Positions 37,046-45,523 of a stretch of 47,904 bases of DNA are shown here, piece by piece. Where the stretch lies: the IMG/VR virus record IMGVR_UViG_3300045283_000114, positions 1 through 47,904 of that record; one strand, 5' to 3'. This DNA is from a virus. The notes under the pieces are model-generated. The model ran no database searches. It worked only from the letters and a program-made list of their open reading frames with translations, and had not been told where the DNA came from. Every line of letters begins with the position of its first letter. The first letter of the stretch is position 1. Both the position numbers and the translations under genes were made by a program.

Positions 37046-37657
37046 ATGCTTACCGTGCTACGAGCCTTTCTCGCGGTGCTTCTCTTTGCGCTTCCGGCGC
37101 AGGCTCAGATCACCTTTGGCACCCCCAACCCGTCCGTAAATGCCATCGGACAGGTGATGATGTGCGTCAACTCGGCAAACGCCGCTGTGGCTTGCCAGGG
37201 CGCCGCCGTCACCGCGACATTCTCGGGTGCCGATACGAGCTCGGCCGTTGCCACACTGCCGGCGGCGGCTGGCGCGACCACCTACATCTGCGGCTTTACG
37301 ATCTCCGGGCTCGGCGCCACGTCCGCGACAAATGTCATCGGCACGATCGCCTCGCTCACCGGCGGCACGGCCAGCCACGAATACAGCTTTCCCCTCGGCG
37401 CAACGGTCGCAAGCTCGCCCGTTACCGTCCGGTTCACGCCCTGCATTCCGGCGAGCGCGGTCAACACCGGGATTCCGGTTACGGTGCCGGGCGCGGCCGG
37501 AAACACGAGCACGAACATCGTTGCATGGGGCTTTCAGAGCGGCGGTGCGGTTGTCATTGTCGCCCCGACCGGACAGTTTTTGTTGATGGCGGACGGCGTG
37601 AACAAGGTGTTGCAGACTAACGGAGTGGCAAAGATATGTTTAGCCGGCACCTGTTGA
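37046..37657 (+). CDS. Exported beta protein, paralogue A, 203 aa
   Basis: Signal peptide MLTVLRAFLAVLLFALPAQA with cleavage before QITF. The mature domain (IGQVMMCVNSANAAVACQGAAV, then TTYICGFTISGLGA, then TPCIPA, then GAAGNTSTNIVAWGF) is repeated almost segment for segment in the gene at 41138, so the two are paralogues. Conserved Cys pairs suggest a disulfide-stabilised beta-sandwich. The C-terminus has an extra QFLLMADGVNKVLQT extension absent from the other. Likely periplasmic or surface; function unknown. Confidence 0.65.
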   Translation: MLTVLRAFLAVLLFALPAQAQITFGTPNPSVNAIGQVMMCVNSANAAVACQGAAVTATFSGADTSSAVATLPAAAGATTYICGFTISGLGATSATNVIGTIASLTGGTASHEYSFPLGATVASSPVTVRFTPCIPASAVNTGIPVTVPGAAGNTSTNIVAWGFQSGGAVVIVAPTGQFLLMADGVNKVLQTNGVAKICLAGTC

Positions 37658-38784
37658 AATATCTGATCGCTGCGGCGCTGGCCTTTGCGCCATCTTTGGC
37701 GCGCGCCGACTCTACTGTCTCGAGCATGACTGCGGCCGGGGTATTGACTGGCACCGAACTGTTCTACTGCGTGCAAGGCGGTGCAGATCGAAATTGCACC
37801 GCCAACCAAATCAAGACGTTCACCGGCAGCGGCGGCACGCCCGCCGGCGCTTCGCTGACGCTTCAATACAACAATGCAAGCGCCTTTGGTGGCATGAGCG
37901 GAACGAGTTGGGACGACACCAACCGCTCGCTGACGATGACGGGCTCGACGATCACGGTATCGCATCCCGTCCTCGACATGACGCAGACGTGGAACAACGC
38001 CGCTACCACGTTCACCGGATTACGGCTCAACGTCACCAATACGTTGAGTGCGGCTAATTCGGCATTGATTGATTTGCAGCTTGGCGGATCAAGTAAATTC
38101 AAGGTCGCCAACAACAGTGGCATTGCGTTCATTTCCCTTGGGACCGGCAACGCAAGCGCTACGGAAATTGATATATTGGGCAGCAATGCTACCGCTGGTA
38201 GCAGAAGCATTATTTTCCAAGATGAAGGCACCAGTCCTGCAATAAACATTGGTTACAATGGACTTGTGACCTGGTCCGGTGGAGATGCGTCTCCACCAGA
38301 TTTAATTCTTACCCGTGACGCCGCCAACATCCTCGCCCAACGCAACGGCGTCACCGCAAACAGTTTTCGCGTCTACAACACCTTCACGGACCTGAGCAAT
38401 TATGAGAGAGGCGTGCAGGATTGGACGACGACCGCCAACACGCTGACGATTGGGGCACAGGCTGCGGGCACGGGCACGTTGCGACCTGTTGCTTATGTCG
38501 GCGTACACCATAAGTTTGCCGGCACCGCGCCAACCCCCTCCGCGTGCGGCACCACGCCCGCCCTCACCGGGAGCGATACCCACGGCACCGTGACGATGGG
38601 CACGGGCACGCCTACCGGATGCGTCATCACGTTTGCGGTCGCCTATGTAAGCGCACCTGACTGTGTGGTGACGTGGCAAACCAATCTCGCCTCGATGACA
38701 TACACGATCAGCACGACCGCCATCACGCTCACGCAAACCGCGACTTCCAGTAACAAAGTCAACTACGTCTGTCACGGGACATAA
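37636..38784 (+). CDS. Exported tail-fibre-like protein, 382 aa
   Basis: Signal peptide MFSRHLLKYLIAAALAFAPSLARA precedes a fibre-like sequence: QGGADRNCTANQIKTFTG, then repeated Asn/Thr/Ser/Gly beta turns, and a C-terminal part (GTAPTPSACGTTPALTGSDT, then VSAPDCVVTWQ) resembling phage fibre/tail tip domains. It overlaps the previous gene by 22 nt. A fibre with an export signal is unexpected. Role may be receptor binding or host-surface display. Confidence 0.6.
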   Translation: MFSRHLLKYLIAAALAFAPSLARADSTVSSMTAAGVLTGTELFYCVQGGADRNCTANQIKTFTGSGGTPAGASLTLQYNNASAFGGMSGTSWDDTNRSLTMTGSTITVSHPVLDMTQTWNNAATTFTGLRLNVTNTLSAANSALIDLQLGGSSKFKVANNSGIAFISLGTGNASATEIDILGSNATAGSRSIIFQDEGTSPAINIGYNGLVTWSGGDASPPDLILTRDAANILAQRNGVTANSFRVYNTFTDLSNYERGVQDWTTTANTLTIGAQAAGTGTLRPVAYVGVHHKFAGTAPTPSACGTTPALTGSDTHGTVTMGTGTPTGCVITFAVAYVSAPDCVVTWQTNLASMTYTISTTAITLTQTATSSNKVNYVCHGT

Positions 38785-38793
38785 GGAGACAAC

Positions 38794-39114
38794 ATGATCC
38801 GGCGTTTTCTCTGTTCAATCGCCTTCTTGGTCGCACTGGTTGCGACGGCCGAAGCAGCAACGCTAACGATCTCCATCACCGGCTCTGCATTGCCCACTGT
38901 CAATCAGACGAAGACCTACACGGTCAGTGATACGGACCTCCAAGCTGTATTGAATTGGGCGGCGTCTAATTATGCTGCCTCGCTTCCGGTATCGCCCACG
39001 AACGCGCAAATCCTACTGGCATGGGTGCAGGGCTTCATCAACGCTACTAAGAATGCAGTGGTGCAATTCCAGACGCCGCCTCCCGCACCGCCGCCGCCGC
39101 CGACCATCCAGTAG
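38794..39114 (+). CDS. Small exported protein, 106 aa
   Basis: Signal peptide MIRRFLCSIAFLVALVATAEA, then a small beta/alpha domain (TISITGSALPTVNQTKTYTVSD, then AQILLAWVQGFINATKNAV) and a Pro-rich tail. It lies between two fibre-like genes with short gaps. Phage structural accessory or lysogenic conversion product; unknown. Confidence 0.6.
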   Translation: MIRRFLCSIAFLVALVATAEAATLTISITGSALPTVNQTKTYTVSDTDLQAVLNWAASNYAASLPVSPTNAQILLAWVQGFINATKNAVVQFQTPPPAPPPPPTIQ

Positions 39115-39126
39115 CAGTGAGGCATT

Positions 39127-41097
39127 ATGGCGCTTGCCGATTTTGTCGGGCTGATCCTTGCAAACTGGAACATGATCCAGTCGCCGCAGGATTTTCGCAC
39201 CGGCAATACTGACCCAAATGGAAATGGAACATGGGCAACTGCCAATGCGTCGATCGGCACTGGTCTTGTCGGCCCTGATGGGTTAACGACCGCGCAAAGC
39301 CTGGTAGAGAACTCGGCGACCTCCGAGCATACTGTCACGACCCCAGGGTCGGGCATATCTGCGTACGTTTTTTGCGGATCAACATCGAATGTCTCCGGCT
39401 ATCCGTTCCGGTTCACGCTAATTGGCAAGCCCGGATCGCGCACTCGGTTAGTTGTCAAATATACCGATACATTCAGCGGATTAAATACATCACTCGGCTT
39501 TGATTTGGCTGGGCTCAATTCCAATTACGCCGACGTTACGACAGGCACGACGATTTCAAACAGAACTATGACTAACATTGCCGGTGGCTTTGTCAAAACA
39601 ACGTGGGATTTGCAATTCACGAACGCAGGGCAGACGGACTTCACAATAACGATCAAACTCGACAACGGCTCGGGGACCGGCGCGCTAAGTACGAATTACG
39701 CAGGCAATGGCAGCGGCAACGTGCTGTTGTGGTTTTTCGGAATGCTGCCGGTGGCAGCACAGACTCAGTTGGCCCATCAGAGTTATTTCAGCGGCTTCGA
39801 TAGCATCGGTGAGATCGACATCGGCGACACGCAAGCCCCCGGCTTCAACTGGTATCCGCACAATCGCTGGCCCAACTATGCTCTTGGTCCTCCTCTCCTG
39901 GCAACAAACATACGCACGGCCCCGACAACGCCAGCGAGCGCCATTCATATAAACAGTAGCATTCTCACATTGGATTTAGATGTCTCGGGCTACGGGTCTG
40001 GACTGATGTCGTGCTGTGTGGACCCGCATGACGTGACGAAATTTGTTGGAAGAACTTTCAAAGCCCCCGTCGTCTTTGAAGCGAGCATGACCTACGACAA
40101 AACCAATGGCTCCATTCAAAACGTGGGATATTCGGGTTCTTCGATCGCATGGTGGGGCACAAACACGACTGCTTATAATGGCGGCAGCCACGCCTCTGAA
40201 CTTGATCATATGGAGGCCTCGACCGGCCCGAGTTCGTTCAAAAGCTCTGCCTTTGACAGCATTCTTGCTCCTGTAAATACGGCTGCTGAGTTTCAAAATC
40301 AGGTGGGATTGCATCCGCCTAACACTTCAACTTTCATCAAAGTTGCAACGATGATTCTTCCGCGCAGCACAGATTCAAACAATCTGGGCGCTAAACTCAA
40401 TTTTTATAATGGTCAGTGGGCGCCAGGCTCTTTCGAACCGATATGGCTGTTGCAAACCACACCGCCGAACGATTTCACCATCTTTGAGACTGCGGCCTGG
40501 AACCTCATCATCGGCGCCGGGTCTGGAACAATCCCAGGCCCGATTGTCGTAAATGCCCCGGTGCAATTCGATTTTGTGCGCGTGTTTCAGGCATTCGTGG
40601 CGACGCCGACCATCGTTTCATTTGCACCTAATGTCGGCGGCGTTGATCCAACCCGCAGCCTAACACTAGTTGGAACGGCGGTGATCGGCGGCACTGTTAC
40701 GGTCTTCGATGGAGCGAGCAACCTAGGCACCGCATCTGTGGATGGCGGTGGCAATTGGAGCTTCACGGTGACGGGCCTGCCTAACGGCACGCATACATTT
40801 ACCGCGATCGCTACCGACTCAACCGGCAACACCAGTGCTGCATCTTCGCCGTTTCCAGTCACGATAAACGTGCTGGCCTTGTTGACCGTCACCATCAACA
40901 ATCTCAGCCCGCAGTTCGATAAGAGGTCGGCCGAAATCGCCTTCCTCGAAAGGGCGCTCGACGTCATAAAGACCGAGCTCGGCCGCGGCAACGGAAACGT
41001 GACATCGGGCGTCATCCTCGATTTTTCGGAAGTGCCCGGATCGTCACCTACACCGCTCGGTACATGGACCTATAACCCGTTCGCGCCTAATCCCTAG
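39127..41097 (+). CDS. GH16-like candidate depolymerase with Ig-like and 70-aa C-terminal domains, 656 aa
   Basis: Order: a carbohydrate-binding-like beta domain (about 1-200), a concanavalin-type domain with ELDHME at Glu358-Asp360-Glu363, which fits the ExDxxE active site of GH16 glucanases/agarases, a bacterial Ig-like domain (about 505-585, with VTVFDGASNLGTASVDGGGNWSF, GTHTFTAIATDSTGNTS), then a C-terminal ~72-residue module nearly identical to the 70-aa gene at 30118. GH16 enzymes cleave beta-glucans. In phages such proteins degrade surface polysaccharide. No signal peptide. The catalytic call needs structural support. Confidence 0.58.
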   Translation: MALADFVGLILANWNMIQSPQDFRTGNTDPNGNGTWATANASIGTGLVGPDGLTTAQSLVENSATSEHTVTTPGSGISAYVFCGSTSNVSGYPFRFTLIGKPGSRTRLVVKYTDTFSGLNTSLGFDLAGLNSNYADVTTGTTISNRTMTNIAGGFVKTTWDLQFTNAGQTDFTITIKLDNGSGTGALSTNYAGNGSGNVLLWFFGMLPVAAQTQLAHQSYFSGFDSIGEIDIGDTQAPGFNWYPHNRWPNYALGPPLLATNIRTAPTTPASAIHINSSILTLDLDVSGYGSGLMSCCVDPHDVTKFVGRTFKAPVVFEASMTYDKTNGSIQNVGYSGSSIAWWGTNTTAYNGGSHASELDHMEASTGPSSFKSSAFDSILAPVNTAAEFQNQVGLHPPNTSTFIKVATMILPRSTDSNNLGAKLNFYNGQWAPGSFEPIWLLQTTPPNDFTIFETAAWNLIIGAGSGTIPGPIVVNAPVQFDFVRVFQAFVATPTIVSFAPNVGGVDPTRSLTLVGTAVIGGTVTVFDGASNLGTASVDGGGNWSFTVTGLPNGTHTFTAIATDSTGNTSAASSPFPVTINVLALLTVTINNLSPQFDKRSAEIAFLERALDVIKTELGRGNGNVTSGVILDFSEVPGSSPTPLGTWTYNPFAPNP

Positions 41098-41105
41098 TGC
41101 GTTGC
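41097..41105 (+). repeat. GTGCGTTGC motif upstream of paralogue B
   Basis: Copy of the 9-mer, starting at the last base of the preceding stop and 41 nt before ATG 41138. The following GCGGC and GCCGC segments can pair. Confidence 0.5.
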
Positions 41106-41137
41106 GGCTACGGGCGCCGCGATCCAATGAGAAACCC

Positions 41138-41638
41138 ATGCGCAGACTCCTTGCAGCCATCGCCCTCCTCCTAGCAGCGGGGCTCCCTGCGCCGGCGCAA
41201 ATCACGTTTCCGACGCCGAATACCGGCGTGATCGCGATCGGCCAGGTGCAGATGTGCATCAATGCGGCCGGCAACGCGGTCGCCTGCCAGGGCATCAACG
41301 TCACCGGCTCGTTCTCAGGGGCCGACACAACTACGGCGGTGGCGACCCTTACCGGCACGAGCGGCAAAACCACCTATATCTGCGGCTTTCAGGTCAACGG
41401 CCTCGGGCTCACCACCGGCGCCACGGTGAACGTCGCGGTGGCCAGCGTCGTCGGCGGCAATACCCTCAATTTCGCCTATACGTTCCCCACCGGCGCCACC
41501 GTCGTCGCGACGCCGGTTTCTCAGACTTTCACGCCCTGTATTCCGGCAAACGTGGCTGGCACCAACCTCACCGTTACCGTGCCCGGCGGCGCCGGCAATA
41601 CGAGCACCAACATCACCGCCTGGGGTTACCAGCAATGA
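41138..41638 (+). CDS. Exported beta protein, paralogue B, 166 aa
   Basis: ATG 41138 (rather than the upstream in-frame start) begins a signal peptide (MRRLLAAIALLLAAGLPAPA, cleavage near QITF) and a mature domain closely similar to the gene at 37046 (IAIGQVQMCINAAGNAVACQG, TTYICGFQVNGLGLTTG, TPCIPANVAGT, GGAGNTSTNITAWGY). Both have the GTGCGTTGC element ~40 nt before the start. It is coupled to the tail tube gene by ATGA. Function unknown. Confidence 0.65.
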   Translation: MRRLLAAIALLLAAGLPAPAQITFPTPNTGVIAIGQVQMCINAAGNAVACQGINVTGSFSGADTTTAVATLTGTSGKTTYICGFQVNGLGLTTGATVNVAVASVVGGNTLNFAYTFPTGATVVATPVSQTFTPCIPANVAGTNLTVTVPGGAGNTSTNITAWGYQQ

Positions 41639-42357
41639 GCGCCTTTGAGTGGCCCGTCGACAAGTTGACGCTGATAAACCGGGCGCTTGTCCAGACGGGC
41701 GATGATCCGCTGACTGTCCTCGACGACGGTTCCGACCGCTTTATCGCGGCGTCGGCCGGCTACGAGGATGGCCTCGCCGTCCTGATGGAGGAGTCGAATT
41801 GGGGTTTTGCGACGCTGGTTGTGCAACTCCCGCCCCTTCCTACGCCACCGGCAAACAATGCTTGGGACACGCAATACAACCTGCCGGGCGATCTCCTGCA
41901 TATCGTTTGGGTGCGCGTCAACCAAAACACCACCGATCCGACCACCAGCGTTTTGAGCCAGCCGACGCTGTGGGACATCGAGGCCGGCAAGCTGGTCATC
42001 AATGCGCAGGGCGGTCCGCCGCCGCCGAGCCCGCCGCTGACGCCGGCGATCGCGTTTCTGAAATACGTTTCCACGACATTCGGCGATCCGGCGACACCCG
42101 GCACCACGCCGCTGTTCGTGCGTGCGCTCACCGCCTATACGATGGCCGGGCTCTACCGCAGCCGCGGCGATGTCGCCGAGGCGAAGGAAAGCACCCAGGC
42201 TGCGATGGTATTCTCGCAACAGGCTCGCACGAGGTACGATCAACAGAAGCCCAAGCGGCAATTCCGCAACTCCCGCATCCTCGCCGCCCGGCGCGTGCGT
42301 CATCCCTGGCCGCCCGTGGGTCTGGATAATTGGACGGGAACCGGCAGCGCCGGCTAA
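41635..42357 (+). CDS. Tail tubular protein A (gp11-like), 240 aa
   Basis: LINRALVQTGDDPLTVLDDG near the N-terminus, AVLMEESNWGFA, and the YNLPGDLLHIVWVRV segment are conserved in T7-type tail tubular A proteins, which form the ring between portal and nozzle. The C-terminal region (YTMAGLYRSRGDVAEAKEST) is helical. Position before a gp12-like gene supports it. Starts in an ATGA overlap with the preceding exported protein. Confidence 0.78.
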   Translation: MSAFEWPVDKLTLINRALVQTGDDPLTVLDDGSDRFIAASAGYEDGLAVLMEESNWGFATLVVQLPPLPTPPANNAWDTQYNLPGDLLHIVWVRVNQNTTDPTTSVLSQPTLWDIEAGKLVINAQGGPPPPSPPLTPAIAFLKYVSTTFGDPATPGTTPLFVRALTAYTMAGLYRSRGDVAEAKESTQAAMVFSQQARTRYDQQKPKRQFRNSRILAARRVRHPWPPVGLDNWTGTGSAG

Positions 42358-42372
42358 CGCGGATGAAGCGCG

Positions 42373-44616
42373 ATGAAGCCGAGCACGGTCACCAAGCAGA
42401 CCGATTTTAGCGCAGGCGAGGTCGACGTCGAGCTCAAGCGCAACGACGAACACCCTTACTTCAAGACGGGTGCGCGCCAGATGAACAACTGGCGCATCCT
42501 CAATTCGCGCGGTCTGTCGAACCGGCCGGGGCGGCGGCTTCTCGCTGTTGGTGGTTTCGTGCGGACCGACGAAGTGCTTATGGCCCCCGGAACGCCGTTT
42601 TATCTGCAATTCCAGGCGGGCGTTTTAGCTATCTACAATTCATCATTTGCCAATGTTTTCAGTATCGGCGCCCCTTGGTCTGGATCAAACCTCAATCAAA
42701 TCGTTTGGGACGTTCTCGGGTCGCAAATCTTCCTCTGTTTTCCGGGGATGAATCCGCTCGTGCTGACGTGGAACGGCGGCAATTTCTGGACTTCCGCAAA
42801 TTATGTCCCGCGAACGGCTATCCTGGGTTCACAGAAGCGCAGCGTCTTTTTTCGAGTGACGCCGGCGGGCACTCTATTGCAATCAAGTGCATATGGGCCG
42901 GGCCCGGTCACGCTCACCGTTACGGGCGCAAACAATTTCGATAACACATCAGTCGGCACAATCCTTCGGTTCACCAATCGACAGATCGCAGTGCTCGCGG
43001 TCAACGTCATCGGGAGTCCCGCGAACCTCACTGGAAACGTACTCGAGCCGCTCTTTCCGGCAATGACGCTTGCCGTTGCGAATGCAAATTTCACCTATGA
43101 GATTAACGATGTGGTGATCGGGGCCGGCAGCGGTGCAAAAGGAATAGTGTTTGCGACGTCCAATACAAACGTGGATGTGCAGCTCACTGCATCGACCCAA
43201 TTCATCGCCGGTGAAAACGTGGTCGGGCCGAATGGCATCGGTGCGGCTACGGTTGTCAGCGTCGACGCTCAACCCGGAAACATCGCGGCATGGGACGAGG
43301 AGGTATTCAACACTTTCCGCGGATTTCCGGCCTCGTGCTTTGTCGACAACAATCGTCTCGGGTTTTGCGATTTCCCTAGCCTCCCAGGCCTGATCGCCTG
43401 GTCGGCAGTCGGCGACCCGTTCGACCTTTATACCGATCAGAACAATGTCTTTCCTAACAATGCAATCCAAGAATTGGTCCCGACGCGCTCGCGTGTGATG
43501 TACGTCGTTCCGGGCATGGAAAGCAGCGAGTTTGTGTTTTGCGATAACGCCATCTTTAGCATTCCGATTAGCGCGACAACGCCGTTGCAGCCGGGCAGCG
43601 TGAGCTTCTTGCAGCTCACCGGCGATGGGGCTTTGCCAGGAGTGAAGCCGCAACGCGCACAGCAAAGCATTGTGTTCGTCGGGCCGAACGGCAATCAGAT
43701 TAAAGCGGTCCAGGCGATTGGTGCTTACACTCGGCCGTATGTGGTCGATGATATTTCCGATCTTCGGGCGCATTTGATCAAGTCACCGATCGCAATCGCC
43801 ATTCCATCTTCGGTCGGACAGTTCGAGGAGCGCTACATCTACTTGCTCAATGCAGATGCCACGATCACGGTCGGCAAATATCAAATGAAAACCGGCGTGA
43901 TCGACCAGGGCGTCGGCTGGAATCCTTGGTCGGGCAATGGGATGCCGACATGGGTATTTGCGCTGAATGCCGACGTGCTGATTAGTTCGTCCTATTCGAT
44001 CATGGGCAATGTGCTCGAGATCGTGGACGCGACGCAATTCCTCGACGCCGCTATCCTGGTCAACAATCTGCCAGCTAACTTTGTGCCGCCAGGTGGAGCG
44101 GGCCCGCTGTTTTTCATTCCTAGTGGCAGCGTGGACCTGATGGACGGCGGTCGCATGATGGGGACATATCAGGTCGACGCCAGCGGTCATATCATTCCGC
44201 AGAACAATGCCGGCGAGAACCTCACGAGCTCAACCCTCACCGCTGGCCAGGCCTGGACCGCCACGCTCGAGCCGTTCGTGCCAATGGCACAGGGCGGCCA
44301 GGATGTCGGACAGCGCGTGTGGCCACGTCGGCTCAAGCGAGCGCAGGCCTATGTGCGCAACTCGACCGGCTTCCTGTTCGCCAAGCTCTTTTCCGGCTCG
44401 ATCACGCCGACGTCGCCGGCGCCAGGCACGATCATGACCGTGCGCCGTATCTCGACATGGCAGGAAGACGAAAATCCCACACAGCCGCCGCCGCTGCGTG
44501 AGCAAAGCTATCTGTTCCGCCCGCTCGGATATTCGCACGATCCGCGTTACGCGATCGTCAAAGATACACCAGGCCCGCTCGAAATCCTCGAGCTCGACAA
44601 CGAGGTCACGGTCTGA
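42373..44616 (+). CDS. Tail tubular protein B / nozzle (gp12-like), 747 aa
   Basis: The N-terminus (KPSTVTKQTDFSAGEVDVELKRND, then YFKTGARQMNNWRILNSRGLSNRPGRR) is a hallmark of T7 gp12-like nozzle proteins, which form the tail tube tip. A long beta-rich body follows. It is 15 nt after the gp11-like gene, as in T7. The C-terminus overlaps the next small gene's start. Confidence 0.82.
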   Translation: MKPSTVTKQTDFSAGEVDVELKRNDEHPYFKTGARQMNNWRILNSRGLSNRPGRRLLAVGGFVRTDEVLMAPGTPFYLQFQAGVLAIYNSSFANVFSIGAPWSGSNLNQIVWDVLGSQIFLCFPGMNPLVLTWNGGNFWTSANYVPRTAILGSQKRSVFFRVTPAGTLLQSSAYGPGPVTLTVTGANNFDNTSVGTILRFTNRQIAVLAVNVIGSPANLTGNVLEPLFPAMTLAVANANFTYEINDVVIGAGSGAKGIVFATSNTNVDVQLTASTQFIAGENVVGPNGIGAATVVSVDAQPGNIAAWDEEVFNTFRGFPASCFVDNNRLGFCDFPSLPGLIAWSAVGDPFDLYTDQNNVFPNNAIQELVPTRSRVMYVVPGMESSEFVFCDNAIFSIPISATTPLQPGSVSFLQLTGDGALPGVKPQRAQQSIVFVGPNGNQIKAVQAIGAYTRPYVVDDISDLRAHLIKSPIAIAIPSSVGQFEERYIYLLNADATITVGKYQMKTGVIDQGVGWNPWSGNGMPTWVFALNADVLISSSYSIMGNVLEIVDATQFLDAAILVNNLPANFVPPGGAGPLFFIPSGSVDLMDGGRMMGTYQVDASGHIIPQNNAGENLTSSTLTAGQAWTATLEPFVPMAQGGQDVGQRVWPRRLKRAQAYVRNSTGFLFAKLFSGSITPTSPAPGTIMTVRRISTWQEDENPTQPPPLREQSYLFRPLGYSHDPRYAIVKDTPGPLEILELDNEVTV

Positions 44617-44732
44617 TGATAACTGAATTTTATGCAGCCGCCGCCGTTGTATCCGCGATCGCATCCGTCGTCGCATGTTTTTGCTATCTGATGGCGCTTT
44701 ACCATCTGTCCAAAATGAAAAGGCATTTTTAA
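44616..44732 (+). CDS. 38-aa single-pass membrane peptide
   Basis: ATG 44616 overlaps the nozzle stop by one base and its TAA overlaps the next ATG (TAATG). The helix (AAAAVVSAIASVVACFCYLMALYHL) is flanked by charged ends. Coupling at both ends is the main support. It sits in the T7 gene 13 position. Confidence 0.48.
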   Translation: MITEFYAAAAVVSAIASVVACFCYLMALYHLSKMKRHF

Positions 44733-45523
44733 TGGGCGAGGCAGCAAGTGGGGCTTCGATCGCCTCGGTGCTCACGGACGCGGCCGGCAGCTATATCACC
44801 GGTCAGGCGAAGGCCTCGAGCTATGCGGCGCAGGCGACGAACTTTTTATATGAAGGCTCGGCGAAGGCGCTCAACTACAGCATGGATGCCACGACGAAGG
44901 CGGCCAACTATCAGTACGAAGGCCTGATCAACTCGGCCAACTACGAATACAAGGGCGCCGCCGAACAGGCGCAATATGGATTGCAGGCCGGCCAGGACAC
45001 AGCGCAGGCCGAGCGCGCCGAACGCGCCGCTGATCTCGGACGTGTGCAAGCGGCGACTACCGACGTCGCATTGCGTGAGAACATGGTGACAACCCTCGGC
45101 GGAATCGAAACCAGGGCCGCCGCCGGCAAGACATACGGAAGCCCGACCGACATCGCATTCGAGGAACATCAAGAACAGGTCGCCGAGCGCGATCGCGGCA
45201 CACAAATGTTGGCTATTCACGCGCAGATCGGCGAAGACAAATCGACGGCGGCCTACTTGCGCGGCGCCGCATCCTTCGCACTGACGCAGGGCAACATCGC
45301 GAAGAACTTCGCCGATTTCAATGCAGACGCCACTACGAAGATGGCCAGCTACAACGCCGACACCGCGACGAAGATGGGAGCAATCAACGCCGGCATCGCG
45401 ATGACATCAGGCCAAACGCAGGCAGCGCAGGCAGAGCAACAGGCGGGCTATGCCACCACCGCCGGATGGGTCGGCGCGCTGGCTAAAGTCTTTGGCGGAC
45501 TTGGAAAGGCAGCGGCGACATAA
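44732..45523 (+). CDS. Internal virion protein, gp14-like position, 263 aa
   Basis: ATG 44732 gives an Ala/Thr/Gln/Tyr-rich, helical protein with short repeats (NYSMDATTKAANYQYEGLI, then NADATTKMASYNADTATKMGA). Composition and place after the nozzle gene fit small internal virion proteins such as T7 gp14, which form the outer pore in the host envelope. Its stop overlaps the next start. Role inferred from position and composition. Confidence 0.62.
   Translation: MGEAASGASIASVLTDAAGSYITGQAKASSYAAQATNFLYEGSAKALNYSMDATTKAANYQYEGLINSANYEYKGAAEQAQYGLQAGQDTAQAERAERAADLGRVQAATTDVALRENMVTTLGGIETRAAAGKTYGSPTDIAFEEHQEQVAERDRGTQMLAIHAQIGEDKSTAAYLRGAASFALTQGNIAKNFADFNADATTKMASYNADTATKMGAINAGIAMTSGQTQAAQAEQQAGYATTAGWVGALAKVFGGLGKAAAT

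Noticed and set aside
42949-43773. 274-codon minus-strand frame antisense to the nozzle gene
   Set aside because: It lies wholly within a clear gp12-like gene, with no start signal and no protein family.
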